This document shows positions 18,209-26,742 of a stretch of 64,000 nucleotides of DNA, piece after piece. The notes below the pieces were generated by a model that searched no databases, was not told the origin of the DNA, and was given only the letters and a program-made list of their open reading frames with translations. Position numbers and translations under genes: made by a program. Positions within the stretch are counted from its first letter, which is position 1. Each line of letters begins with the position of its first letter. Origin of the DNA: Liquorilactobacillus uvarum DSM 19971 (GTDB taxonomy: Bacteria > Bacillota > Bacilli > Lactobacillales > Lactobacillaceae); assembly GCF_001434935.1 (NCBI RefSeq), contig NZ_AZEG01000010.1, forward strand, positions 19,836 through 83,835. The letters run 5' to 3'.

Positions 18209-18574
18209 ATGGATATCTTTTTTTCACTTATCAAAATAAGTGTGTTTTTGCTGATTATTATTTATTTAATCAACGTTTCACTTAAATACTTGAATAAATA
18301 TACTAATCAAACCAACAGCACGTTTCGAATTTTGCGGAAAATTGCTGTTAGCAAGACCTCCTCAATCGGAATAATTCAAATTATTGACAAATATTATGTT
18401 ATGAGCTTTTCAGAACAGAAAAATGAGATTTTGAAAGAACTAACCGAGGAGGAAGCGGGGAAATTTCTTGCCTCAATCGAACAAGTCTCAAGGAGCAAGA
18501 ATGCACCTGAATTTTCAGATATTTTGCGGAAAGTCACTAAAAAGTTGTCAAATAAAAAAGGAAGTAGCAAATGA
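18209..18574 (+). CDS. fliO: Flagellar export gate assembly protein FliO
   Basis: The 121-residue protein has one N-terminal membrane helix (about 5-27) and a cytoplasmic region containing RILRKIAVSKTSSIGIIQI and DKYYVMSFSEQ, the FliO/FliZ-type fold that helps assemble the FliP ring. Identity rests on this pattern and on the position between fliL and fliP. It has a strong AAAGGGGGG site. The stop overlaps the fliP start (ATGA). In Bacillus fliM, fliY and cheY lie just before this gene; here they are elsewhere. Confidence 0.85.
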   Translation: MDIFFSLIKISVFLLIIIYLINVSLKYLNKYTNQTNSTFRILRKIAVSKTSSIGIIQIIDKYYVMSFSEQKNEILKELTEEEAGKFLASIEQVSRSKNAPEFSDILRKVTKKLSNKKGSSK

Positions 18575-19338
18575 GAAAGAAAACAGCAACGCTGGTTGCA
18601 GCAGGAGCAGCTGCCTGGGGGTACTTTATTTTAACCCCTGTCGATGTTTTAGCAATCAGTACAAATGATGTTACATCGACTGTTAACAATTTATTATCCA
18701 GTGGAAATGGCTCAAACCAGATCATTAATACCTTTTTGCTGCTTACCCTTTTATCAGTTGCGCCGATCTTACTGGTTATGACGACTTCTTTTACACGTAT
18801 CATTATGGTTTTATCGTTTGCTCGCAGCGCCTTGGGGACACAGCAAAATCCACCTAACCAGGTCTTGATAGGGTTAGCGTTGTTTTTAACATTCTTCACG
18901 ATGCGGCCCGTTTATACGGACATCTATAAAGATGCGATTGTTCCATACAACAAACAGGAAATATCTCAAAAGCAGGTTTTTAATCGCTCTGAGGTGCGTA
19001 TGAAGGGATTTATGTATAAACAAACAAGAAACAAAGATATCCAGTTATTTTTAGATGCATCCAAAGATAAGCATCACTACAAGTCATACAAAAAGATTCC
19101 AATGACTGTGATGACTCCTGCTTTTATTATCAGCGAATTACGGACTGCGTTCAGCATTGGGTTCCTGTTATTCATCCCCTTTTTGATAATTGATATGGTT
19201 GTTTCAAGTATCTTGATGTCGATGGGGATGGTTATGCTGTCGCCAGTCATGATAGCATTGCCGTTTAAAATTTTGCTGTTTGTAATGGTCGACGGCTGGT
19301 ATCTGTTAGTTGAGTCGCTTATTCGAAGTTTTTACTAG
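18571..19338 (+). CDS. fliP: Flagellar export gate protein FliP
   Basis: FliP is the main ring subunit of the export gate. The 255-residue protein has an N-terminal signal-like helix, four membrane helices and the family motifs SFTRIIMVLSFARSALGTQQ and PPNQVLIGLALFLTFF. The C-terminal MSMGMVMLSPVMIALPFK is also conserved. It overlaps fliO by 4 nt. Confidence 0.97.
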   Translation: MRKKTATLVAAGAAAWGYFILTPVDVLAISTNDVTSTVNNLLSSGNGSNQIINTFLLLTLLSVAPILLVMTTSFTRIIMVLSFARSALGTQQNPPNQVLIGLALFLTFFTMRPVYTDIYKDAIVPYNKQEISQKQVFNRSEVRMKGFMYKQTRNKDIQLFLDASKDKHHYKSYKKIPMTVMTPAFIISELRTAFSIGFLLFIPFLIIDMVVSSILMSMGMVMLSPVMIALPFKILLFVMVDGWYLLVESLIRSFY

Positions 19339-19356
19339 GAAGTAGGAACGTGATTT

Positions 19357-19620
19357 ATGACAGTTGAGATGGTTTTAAACGTAGTACGGGATGCATTTAT
19401 TCGGATTATTTTAATCGCAGGGCCAGCTGTTTTAGTAGGAATGATTGTCGGATTCGTGATCAGTATCTTCCAGGCAACGACCCAGATTCAAGAACAGACA
19501 CTGAGTTTTGTGCCTAAGTTGATCGCAATTTTTGTTACGTTGATTCTAGCAGGAAACTTTATGCTGAATATTCTGCTTGAGTTTACAAAGTCAATTTTCA
19601 AAATGATTTCTTCATTATAA
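19357..19620 (+). CDS. fliQ: Flagellar export gate protein FliQ
   Basis: This 87-residue protein has two membrane helices and the family core GMIVGFVISIFQATTQIQEQ followed by LSFVPKL. It is part of the FliPQR gate and lies directly between fliP and fliR. Confidence 0.97.
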   Translation: MTVEMVLNVVRDAFIRIILIAGPAVLVGMIVGFVISIFQATTQIQEQTLSFVPKLIAIFVTLILAGNFMLNILLEFTKSIFKMISSL

Positions 19621-19652
19621 TGAAGAATTATAAATAAATGAGGTGAAAAAAG

Positions 19653-20411
19653 ATGGCCCAAGTTCAGATGGGAGCATTGATTCTTTGCCGTATCATGTCA
19701 TTTCTCGTCATTGGGCCGGTTTTTTCACAACGTGATTTCCCGAATATGGCAAAACTGGTTGTTGGTTTCAGCCTGGTAATTGCGGCATTTCCAGCTGTCG
19801 GCAGTTACAAGGAAGTCTCAATGATTTTATTCTCGTTGGCAGCGGTCAAGGAAATTTTGTTTGGGCTCGCGATGGGATATTTGAGTCAATTGGTTTTTAA
19901 TGCGGTAATGATGGCGGGACAGATGATTGATTTTCAAGTGGGTTTCTCAATGGCGCAAGCTTATGATTCGACGATGCAGATGATGACATCTCAATTCGGG
20001 AAATTATACTATTGGCTTGCTCTATGTGCGTTCTTTATGCTGAATCTACATCAGCAGATGATTTTTGGAATTTTGGAATCTTTCAGGATTGTTCCCCTAG
20101 GGGCAATTGTACTTAAAGGTTTTACAGTTGATGGAATTGTTAAATTATTTGCACAAACAGTCGAAATGTCTTTGAGTTTGGCAGCACCGCTGGTCGTTTC
20201 AGTTCTTGTAATCGATCTTGTTTTAGGGATTATTTCGAGATCAATTCCGCAGATCAATGTCTTAATGTTAAGTTTATCGGTCAAGACAGCAGTTGCATTG
20301 ATTATTTTTCTGCTGCTTTTGCCGAATTTGATGAGCTTTTTAGGCACGCATTTAGCTGAATCAATTTCCGACATGATGGAGTTTGTCAGGTCTGTCCAAC
20401 AAGCGAGGTAA
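19653..20411 (+). CDS. fliR: Flagellar export gate protein FliR
   Basis: The 252-residue membrane protein of the export gate has about six hydrophobic helices and the FliR motifs AGQMIDFQVGFSMAQAYD and RSIPQINVLMLSL. GAGGTG precedes the start. It is followed closely by flhB, its partner in gate control, as a separate gene. Confidence 0.96.
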   Translation: MAQVQMGALILCRIMSFLVIGPVFSQRDFPNMAKLVVGFSLVIAAFPAVGSYKEVSMILFSLAAVKEILFGLAMGYLSQLVFNAVMMAGQMIDFQVGFSMAQAYDSTMQMMTSQFGKLYYWLALCAFFMLNLHQQMIFGILESFRIVPLGAIVLKGFTVDGIVKLFAQTVEMSLSLAAPLVVSVLVIDLVLGIISRSIPQINVLMLSLSVKTAVALIIFLLLLPNLMSFLGTHLAESISDMMEFVRSVQQAR

Positions 20412-20420
20412 AAGATTGAT

Positions 20421-21488
20421 ATGGGAGATAAAGATGGTAAAACAGAACGCCCGACTGCCAAGCGTTTAAAAGACGCGCGCAAACGAGGCGAGGTTCCAAA
20501 AAGCCAGGAATTGAATGCAGCGTTGGCTTTATTGGTTTTCGCAGTCATTATGGTACCATCTTGGGAATTTGTCCTCAATCATTTTATGCCTTATATGGTC
20601 CAGATGATTCAACAGGTTGGAAGATTTAAGGTCGAGTATCGAGATCTTTCCAAGGTCGGGATTCAGGCAGTTTTGATGATCTTTTTATTGTGTGCACCTT
20701 TTATGGTTCTCAGTATGGCAGTTGGATACTTAGCCAATCTTTTTCAGGTTGGCCTGCTGTTTACATCAAAACCGATAAAGCCAGATTTTAAGAAGATCAA
20801 CCCACTGAACGGGTTTAAGCAGATGTTTGGATTACGAGCAATCTTTAATATGTCTAAAACACTTGCCAAGTTTGGAATAATTGCGTATCTCTGCTATCAG
20901 AAATTTATTCAAACGATTCCTATCTTGATTAATCTCAGCTCAGTTGGCACGGGCAAGATCCTCCTTTTTGTTTTGGATTTCGCCAAAGACTTGTCTTTAA
21001 AAATTGCATTGGTGCTGCTGGCCCTGTCATTGGCTGATTATATGTACCAACGCTATACGCATATTAAGAGTTTGCGAATGACAAAACAGGAAATTAAAGA
21101 AGAATTCAAGCAAATGGAAGGCGATCCTAAGGTCAAGTCTCAACGAAAAGCCAAGTATCAGGAAATGGTGCGCAATGCGGTCGCAAATGTAAAAAAAGCA
21201 ACAGTTTTGATTACTAATCCAACGCATTTTGCTTTAGCAATCAGATATGATCCTGAAAAGGATGAAGTCCCGATTCTACTGGCCAAGGGGGCTGATCAGT
21301 TGGCTCAGCGAATGAAGGCAGAAGCACGCAAAGAGCACATACCGATGATTGAGAATCGACCACTGGCACATGCATTATACAAAAAAGTTGAACCAGGACA
21401 GTTTGTTCCAGTTGATATGTATGAATCTGTTGCGGAGATTATTGCACTAGTCTATCGCTTAGAAGAAGAAAGCAAAAATAAAATTTGA
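20421..21488 (+). CDS. flhB: Flagellar export switch protein FlhB
   Basis: FlhB changes export specificity from hook to filament after self-cleavage. The 355-residue protein has four N-terminal membrane helices and a cytoplasmic domain. The intact autocleavage motif NPTH starts at about residue 266. The N-terminal ERPTAKRLKDARKRGEVPKS signature is typical. Confidence 0.97.
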   Translation: MGDKDGKTERPTAKRLKDARKRGEVPKSQELNAALALLVFAVIMVPSWEFVLNHFMPYMVQMIQQVGRFKVEYRDLSKVGIQAVLMIFLLCAPFMVLSMAVGYLANLFQVGLLFTSKPIKPDFKKINPLNGFKQMFGLRAIFNMSKTLAKFGIIAYLCYQKFIQTIPILINLSSVGTGKILLFVLDFAKDLSLKIALVLLALSLADYMYQRYTHIKSLRMTKQEIKEEFKQMEGDPKVKSQRKAKYQEMVRNAVANVKKATVLITNPTHFALAIRYDPEKDEVPILLAKGADQLAQRMKAEARKEHIPMIENRPLAHALYKKVEPGQFVPVDMYESVAEIIALVYRLEEESKNKI

Positions 21489-21517
21489 TCGTTCGATTAT
21501 AAGGAGGAACTGAGTGA

Positions 21518-23599
21518 ATGCAAAAGGCAGTCAAAAAGAAAAAACGCGGCAGAAAACTAAATTATGCTGATGTACTCGTCTCATTTTTAGTTGTGGGAAT
21601 TATTGGTTTGATTATTATTCCTTTGCCGGCACCTATTTTAGATGTCTTGATTGTTATCAATTTAACGGTGGCAATGAATATCTTATTGATAACTTTATTC
21701 ACAAAGTCAGTTCTGGAATTTACAACGTTTCCAACTCTACTGCTGATTACCACGATGTTTAAATTGGGATTGAATATGTCATCAACACGTCTGATTTTAA
21801 CTAACGGAAATGGCGGAAATGTAATTGATGCTTTTGCCAATGTTGTGGCCGGCAGCAACTATATCGTCGGAATTATTTTGTTCGTGATTATTATGGTTGT
21901 TCAATTAGTTGTTGTGACAAATGGTGCGGGAAGAGTTTCTGAAGTATCAGCTAGATTTACATTGGATGCAATGCCTGGTAAACAGATGGCAATTGATTCA
22001 GATCTTAATTCAGGTCTAATCAATGAAGAAGATGCAAGGAAACGGCGCAAGGATTTGCAGCGTGAGGCCGATTTTTATGGCTCAATGGATGGAGCCAGCA
22101 AATTTGTTAAGGGCGATGCAATCGCGGGAATTCTGGTCACTCTGATTAATTTAATTGGCGGAGCAATTATTTTCTCTGTTAAGGGAGATATGTCTGTCAC
22201 AGAGGCATTGTCGCAGTTTGGAAAATTAGCAATTGGTGATGGTCTTGTAAGTGCTATTCCTTCTTTGCTTATTTCAATTGCATCCGGGGTTATTGTAACG
22301 CGTTCTGACAATAATAGTTCTTTTGGCTTGGATATTGCGCGTGATGTTGTACGGTACCCACAATTGTTCAGAATTGTCGGCGTTATTTTGATGGTGCTGT
22401 CGGTTATTCCCGGTTTTCCATTTATCCCATTTATGCTGATTGGAATATTGATGTTTGGGGCTAGCATGCTTGTCAAACAGCGGGAAGAAAAAGCTGTTAT
22501 GCAACGCAAAAAAGAAGAACAAACGCTAGCGCTTCAGCGTAAAAAAGAGACACAAGATGAAGAAGAATCGGTTTCATCATTTCAAGTTGAACCAATTGCG
22601 ATCGAGATTGGGTATGGTCTGATTCCAATCGTCGATAGTTCGGTTGACAACAGCTTAATGAGCAGAATTGTTTCAATTCGAAAGCAGACTGCTCGTGAAT
22701 TAGGAATATTAGTGAATCCAGTACGTATTCGCGACAATCTTTACCTTGAATCCAATGATTATTCGATCAAGATTCGTGGCAATGAAGTCGGAAAAGGCGA
22801 CATTTATCCAGATAAGTTTATGATTATTAGTCCTAATGATGAGCCCTTTCCATTTAAGGGGATTCCAACTAAAGAACCTGCTTTCAATCTGGATGCAATG
22901 TGGATTGATGAAAAAGACAAAGAAGCAGCTGATCTGCAAGGCTTTACGATCATTGAGCCATTAACAGTGATCGCTACGCATTTAAAAGAGATCATTTATG
23001 CCCATGCACCTGAATTGTTAGGTCGTCAAGAGGTCAAAAAACTGCTTGAAGGAATTAAGGATCAATATAACGTGGTGATCGATGAATTGATTCCCGACAT
23101 TTTACGGCTGGGAGAAGTTGAAAAAGTGTTGCAAAACTTGCTTGAGGAAAAGATTCCGATCAACGATCTTGCAACTATTTTGGAAACCTTGGCTGATTAT
23201 GGTGTCGTAACAAAAGATACAGAAGTTTTGACAGAATACGTCAGACAGGCACTTAAACGAACGATTGCGAACAAATATTCGGATGAGAATAATCAGTTGA
23301 ACGTTGTGACGGTTCATCCTAAAGTTGAGGAACTTATCATGCAAAGCATTCAAAAAACGGCAACGGGCTCATATCCTGTTTTGAAACCTGAATCTGTTAA
23401 TAGGATATTAAGTGCTCTTGGGAAAATTCAACAGGACATGATGGTCAAAGATATATCATTTGTTGTTCTAACATCACCTAAAATCAGACTGGCTTTTCGA
23501 AAATTAATTTCATTCAATTATCCTAACATGGCAGTTCTTTCATTGAATGAAATTCCAAATGAAATTGCGATCGAAACAGTCGGAAATATCAATATTTAA
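21518..23599 (+). CDS. flhA: Flagellar export gate protein FlhA
   Basis: FlhA forms the nonameric export ring. The 693-residue protein has eight membrane helices in the first half and the conserved FHIPEP-type loop (ARFTLDAMPGKQMAIDSDLN, about 150). A linker (about 325-355, Lys/Glu/Gln-rich) leads to the cytosolic domain that docks chaperone-substrate complexes. AAGGAGG precedes ATG. Unlike Bacillus, it is followed directly by the sigma factor gene, with no flhF or flhG between. Confidence 0.97.
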   Translation: MQKAVKKKKRGRKLNYADVLVSFLVVGIIGLIIIPLPAPILDVLIVINLTVAMNILLITLFTKSVLEFTTFPTLLLITTMFKLGLNMSSTRLILTNGNGGNVIDAFANVVAGSNYIVGIILFVIIMVVQLVVVTNGAGRVSEVSARFTLDAMPGKQMAIDSDLNSGLINEEDARKRRKDLQREADFYGSMDGASKFVKGDAIAGILVTLINLIGGAIIFSVKGDMSVTEALSQFGKLAIGDGLVSAIPSLLISIASGVIVTRSDNNSSFGLDIARDVVRYPQLFRIVGVILMVLSVIPGFPFIPFMLIGILMFGASMLVKQREEKAVMQRKKEEQTLALQRKKETQDEEESVSSFQVEPIAIEIGYGLIPIVDSSVDNSLMSRIVSIRKQTARELGILVNPVRIRDNLYLESNDYSIKIRGNEVGKGDIYPDKFMIISPNDEPFPFKGIPTKEPAFNLDAMWIDEKDKEAADLQGFTIIEPLTVIATHLKEIIYAHAPELLGRQEVKKLLEGIKDQYNVVIDELIPDILRLGEVEKVLQNLLEEKIPINDLATILETLADYGVVTKDTEVLTEYVRQALKRTIANKYSDENNQLNVVTVHPKVEELIMQSIQKTATGSYPVLKPESVNRILSALGKIQQDMMVKDISFVVLTSPKIRLAFRKLISFNYPNMAVLSLNEIPNEIAIETVGNINI

Positions 23600-23648
23600 T
23601 GGGTAGTATCGTCGCGTAGAAACTCTAAGCGTGAAAGGGGATGTTTTT

Positions 23649-24359
23649 GTGTACGAAACAAGTATAGAAGATGAAGTCTTAAAATACCTGCCGCTGGTTG
23701 AGCGTGTGGCTAATCGAATATCAATTAAAAGTACTGAATATGAATATGGAGATCTGTATAACATTGGAGTAATCGGCTTGATGGATGCATTAAGAAAGTT
23801 TGATGCAACTAAAAAGGTTCCTTTTGAAAGTTATGCAACGATTCGTATCAAAGGTGCAATTATCGATGAAATTCGAAAACATTCAAAAATTTCACGCTAT
23901 AAAATGACGATCGTTAATCAGTTTTATAAAGCAAAACAGGAATTGGAACAAAAATTCAAGCGCGAAGTTACAGATAGAGAGATCTGCAAAGAGATGAATA
24001 TTGATGCCGGCCAATTGGGAAACATCTACGATAGCATTCATTATCTAGCAAGTATTTCTCTTGAAGATACACTTTTTTCACATGCAGATGAAGGAATCTC
24101 ACTGCAAGATATGATTCAAGACAAACTGGCTCAAAATGGTGAGGAGACCCTTTTAAAAGAAGAACGCAAAAAAGCACTGATAAGCAGCATAAAAAAATTA
24201 TCAGAACGTGAACAGCTTGTTTTGAGTTTATATTACGAAGAAGAAGCTACATTAAAGGAAATTGCGGCTGTTTTGGATATTTCGATAGCCCGTGTCTCGC
24301 AGATCCATGGGAAAATCATAATCAAATTAAAGAATCTTATTAGGGAGGAATTATCATGA
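23649..24359 (+). CDS. fliA: Flagellar sigma factor FliA (sigma-D)
   Basis: This is the sigma-28 class factor that directs late flagellar and chemotaxis promoters. The 236-residue protein has region 2 (DLYNIGVIGLMDALRKFD, with FESYATIRIKGAIIDEIRK), region 3, and region 4 with a helix-turn-helix (LKEIAAVLDISIARVSQIHGK). GTG 23649 is chosen because AAAGGGG is 8 nt upstream; GTG 23631 would lie upstream of that site. It is expected to be held by FlgM (36863) until the hook is complete. It overlaps flgF by 4 nt. Confidence 0.95.
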   Translation: MYETSIEDEVLKYLPLVERVANRISIKSTEYEYGDLYNIGVIGLMDALRKFDATKKVPFESYATIRIKGAIIDEIRKHSKISRYKMTIVNQFYKAKQELEQKFKREVTDREICKEMNIDAGQLGNIYDSIHYLASISLEDTLFSHADEGISLQDMIQDKLAQNGEETLLKEERKKALISSIKKLSEREQLVLSLYYEEEATLKEIAAVLDISIARVSQIHGKIIIKLKNLIREELS

Positions 24360-25057
24360 TACGTGCGCTTGATACGCTTCGAAAAAGTGTGGATATACTG
24401 CAAAAGCGGCAGGAAACTGTTAGCGGTAATATCGCAAACGTTAATACAACGGGGTATCGTGCCAAACATCTTTTTCAAAGTACTTTAAAAGAAGTTCAAC
24501 TACACAATTATCAAGGTGGTTCGAATGCAAACCAAAGAACTGAAATCGGTGGTTTCACATTTGGTAATCAGTTAGACGGTTCGTATCTTGATGATACCAA
24601 AGGCGCGCTGAAGCAAACTGGAAGGGCAACGGATTTTGCAATTTCAAATGATGGCTATTTCACGGTTAGGATGCCTAGCGGACAGGAAGCTTATACCAGA
24701 AATGGTAATTTTAATCTTAATGAACAGAATCAGTATGTTACGCAGGAAGGCTATACAGTGCTAAACACTGCCGGACAGCCGGCAACAGCGGAAAATGATA
24801 ATTTTCGTATCACTACTTTTGACGACCAGCAGGGGTTACAAGATGTTGGAAATACATATTTTACAAGTAATGTTCAAGGTCGAACAGTCCAAGACGCAGA
24901 TGTGCATCAGGGCTATCTGGAACAATCCAACGTTTCAACTGCTGATGAAATGGTTTCTCTGATTCAAACAGGCCGCGAATTTGAAGCTAATCAGAAGATC
25001 CTTAATTCCAACAATGAAACGTTGAATAAGGCAGTGAACGAATTAGGAAAGATATGA
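24356..25057 (+). CDS. flgF: Flagellar distal rod protein FlgF
   Basis: The 233-residue protein carries the rod motif SGNIANVNTTGYRAK at its start, GYFTVRMPSGQEAYTRNGNF in the middle and the C-terminal helix DEMVSLIQTGREFEANQKIL. It pairs with the next gene, and the two correspond to Bacillus flhO-flhP. Its start overlaps the fliA stop (ATGA). Confidence 0.9.
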   Translation: MIRALDTLRKSVDILQKRQETVSGNIANVNTTGYRAKHLFQSTLKEVQLHNYQGGSNANQRTEIGGFTFGNQLDGSYLDDTKGALKQTGRATDFAISNDGYFTVRMPSGQEAYTRNGNFNLNEQNQYVTQEGYTVLNTAGQPATAENDNFRITTFDDQQGLQDVGNTYFTSNVQGRTVQDADVHQGYLEQSNVSTADEMVSLIQTGREFEANQKILNSNNETLNKAVNELGKI

Positions 25058-25073
25058 AGATGAGGTTAGAGCA

Positions 25074-25853
25074 ATGAATATGAATAGTCTTTTATCAATC
25101 AATAAGTCCGGTTTGAATGGATTGCAAAAAAGTATGGATGTCGTCTCGAACAATATTGCTAATGTTAATACAGTAGGCTATAAGAGTCGCGATACCAGTT
25201 TTCAAGAACTTTTGAATAATCAAACGACTGCTCAGGAAGTTTCGTTGAGTCCCCAAGCAACAAATACTGCTTTAAATGAAGGCTTGGAAGTCAATCAAGA
25301 AAATATCAACTTTGCTCAGGGAAGTCTTCAAAATACTGATTCGCCATATGATATGGCGATCGAAGGACAAGGTTTCTTTGGAGTTTATGATCAGAACAAC
25401 AATCTGCTGCTGACTAGAGATGGCGACTTTCATCGTAATGGCAACGGCGAACTTGTTAATCAGCAAGGCTATCGTTTGTCGATTGATTCATCTGTGCCTC
25501 AAAATAGTTGGCCTAAAGGAAACGTCAGAATTGATTCTAATGGAAGTGTCAATGTTCAAGATGGCGAACGGACTGTTCAAGTCGGAAGAATCCCTCTTTA
25601 CAGCCCCAACAACACGAATGATTTGCAGTCCATAGGCAATAATCTTTATCGCGTTGCCAATGGAGCACAATTGAATACGGCATTCAATGGCGGGTTAGGG
25701 AGTATTCAACAGTACCATTTGGAGAACTCAACCGTCGATCTATCTGATTCGATGAGTAATATGATAATTACGCAGCGTGCATATGGATTGAATGCGAAAG
25801 CGGTACAGGCAACCGATGATATGCTGAGCGTCGTTAATAAATTCTCTGAATAA
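25074..25853 (+). CDS. flgG: Flagellar distal rod protein FlgG
   Basis: The 259-residue rod protein has VVSNNIANVNTVGYKSRD at about 23-40, the GQGFFGVYD and LLLTRDGDF segments, and a C-terminal MIITQRAYGLNAKAVQATDD helix. It forms the drive-shaft part of the rod that passes the cell wall. No flgJ-type muramidase is found nearby, so wall opening must be provided otherwise; see the next gene. Confidence 0.9.
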   Translation: MNMNSLLSINKSGLNGLQKSMDVVSNNIANVNTVGYKSRDTSFQELLNNQTTAQEVSLSPQATNTALNEGLEVNQENINFAQGSLQNTDSPYDMAIEGQGFFGVYDQNNNLLLTRDGDFHRNGNGELVNQQGYRLSIDSSVPQNSWPKGNVRIDSNGSVNVQDGERTVQVGRIPLYSPNNTNDLQSIGNNLYRVANGAQLNTAFNGGLGSIQQYHLENSTVDLSDSMSNMIITQRAYGLNAKAVQATDDMLSVVNKFSE

Positions 25854-25869
25854 TTAATGGAGGAATAAA

Positions 25870-26580
25870 TTGATCAGTTTAAAAAATGTCAATAAACAAT
25901 ATAGCGAGCGCGTCAAAGCTTTGATTGATATTTCTTTCAGTGTGAAGCAAGGGGAGTTTGTTTACCTCGTTGGTCCCAGCGGAGCAGGTAAGTCAACTTT
26001 GCTGAAGTTATTAACGCGTGAGGAAATGATGACAAGCGGTTCAATCAAGATGGGGAATATGCAGGTTGAAAAAATTGCATTGAATAAACTGTATTTGCTG
26101 CGCCGTCAAATTGGAATCGTTATGCAAAAAGATCTCTTTATTCCATACTATTCAGCTTTTGAAAACATCACATATTGTTTGGAGGCACTGGGAGTAATGG
26201 GGCCTTTAAAAGAAGAAAGAGGATTGGAAGTTCTTGAATTAGTGGGTATGGCTGCATACAAAGACAAAATGCTGCAAGAACTTTCGATCGGACAACAGAA
26301 AAAAATTGCAATTGCCCGTGCAATTGTGAATAACCCCTTTGTGCTGATCGCTGATGAACCGACCGCTAATTTGGACACAAAGTCGTCTGCCGAAATCATG
26401 AAACTGTTTTTCCGTTTGAATCAAAGAGGGACAACAGTAATAATGGCAACACACGACAGTACAATGGTCAATTCGATTAGAAAGCGTGTCCTTGAGTTAC
26501 AAGGGGGCCGTTTGATCCGTGATGATCACGATGGTGGGTACACAAGTTATGCTGATCCGAAAGATATTTATGTCTGGTGA
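25870..26580 (+). CDS. FtsE-like ABC ATPase in the flagellar operon
   Basis: The 236-residue ATPase resembles FtsE along its whole length: GEFVYLVGPSGAGKST Walker A (about 31-46), LLRRQIGIVMQ Q-loop, RAIVNN, ADEPTANLD Walker B and RGTTVIMATHDSTMVN. The signature is LSIGQQKK instead of LSGGQQQR. Its start TTG has GGAGGA upstream, 16 nt after flgG, so it is the last gene of the operon. FtsE normally works with membrane partner FtsX to activate peptidoglycan hydrolases; no ftsX follows. A second copy dedicated to rod penetration or flagellar placement is my inference. It could also be an orphan duplicate. Confidence 0.85.
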   Translation: MISLKNVNKQYSERVKALIDISFSVKQGEFVYLVGPSGAGKSTLLKLLTREEMMTSGSIKMGNMQVEKIALNKLYLLRRQIGIVMQKDLFIPYYSAFENITYCLEALGVMGPLKEERGLEVLELVGMAAYKDKMLQELSIGQQKKIAIARAIVNNPFVLIADEPTANLDTKSSAEIMKLFFRLNQRGTTVIMATHDSTMVNSIRKRVLELQGGRLIRDDHDGGYTSYADPKDIYVW

Positions 26581-26591
26581 GAGTTGATGCT

Positions 26592-26618
26592 TAAAATTTT
26601 ATGCGAAATTGCCGATAG
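26592..26618 (+). promoter_or_regulatory. Sigma-D promoter for the chemotaxis-fliM-fliY unit
   Basis: TAAA-N15-GCCGATAG matches the flagellar sigma consensus in seven of eight -10 bases with the exact spacing. It is the best such site in the window. It starts 12 nt after the ftsE-like stop and makes the chemotaxis genes a separate, sigma-D driven unit. Confidence 0.82.
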
Positions 26619-26633
26619 TGAAAGTAAGGGATT

Positions 26634-26703
26634 GCTATTATCAAATTCAAAAAAGGAGAGCGGAATTTACAAAGAAAAATTGAATAGCATCTTTGAATTT
26701 TAA
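26634..26703 (+). promoter_or_regulatory. Leader of the chemotaxis unit with crossing helices and a possible short ORF
   Basis: GCTATT (26634-26639) pairs with AATAGC (26683-26688). AAATTCAAA (26643-26651) pairs with TTTGAATTT (26692-26700). The two helices cross, so they form either a pseudoknot or two alternative folds. Between them AAGGAG (26653-26658) stands 6 nt before an ATT-initiated 12-codon frame ending at TAA 26701-26703. Pairings are seen directly; function and translation are inferred and uncertain. Confidence 0.3.
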
Positions 26704-26742
26704 ATACTTTAATTAAGTATGTCTATTGGAAGGGGTATAACC

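Noticed and set aside
24356..25853. flgF and flgG as additional hook (flgE) genes
   Set aside because: Both share the rod/hook N-terminal motif, but position after fliA, pairing and sequence fit the Bacillus flhO-flhP distal rod pair better; flgE is at 16557 after flgD.
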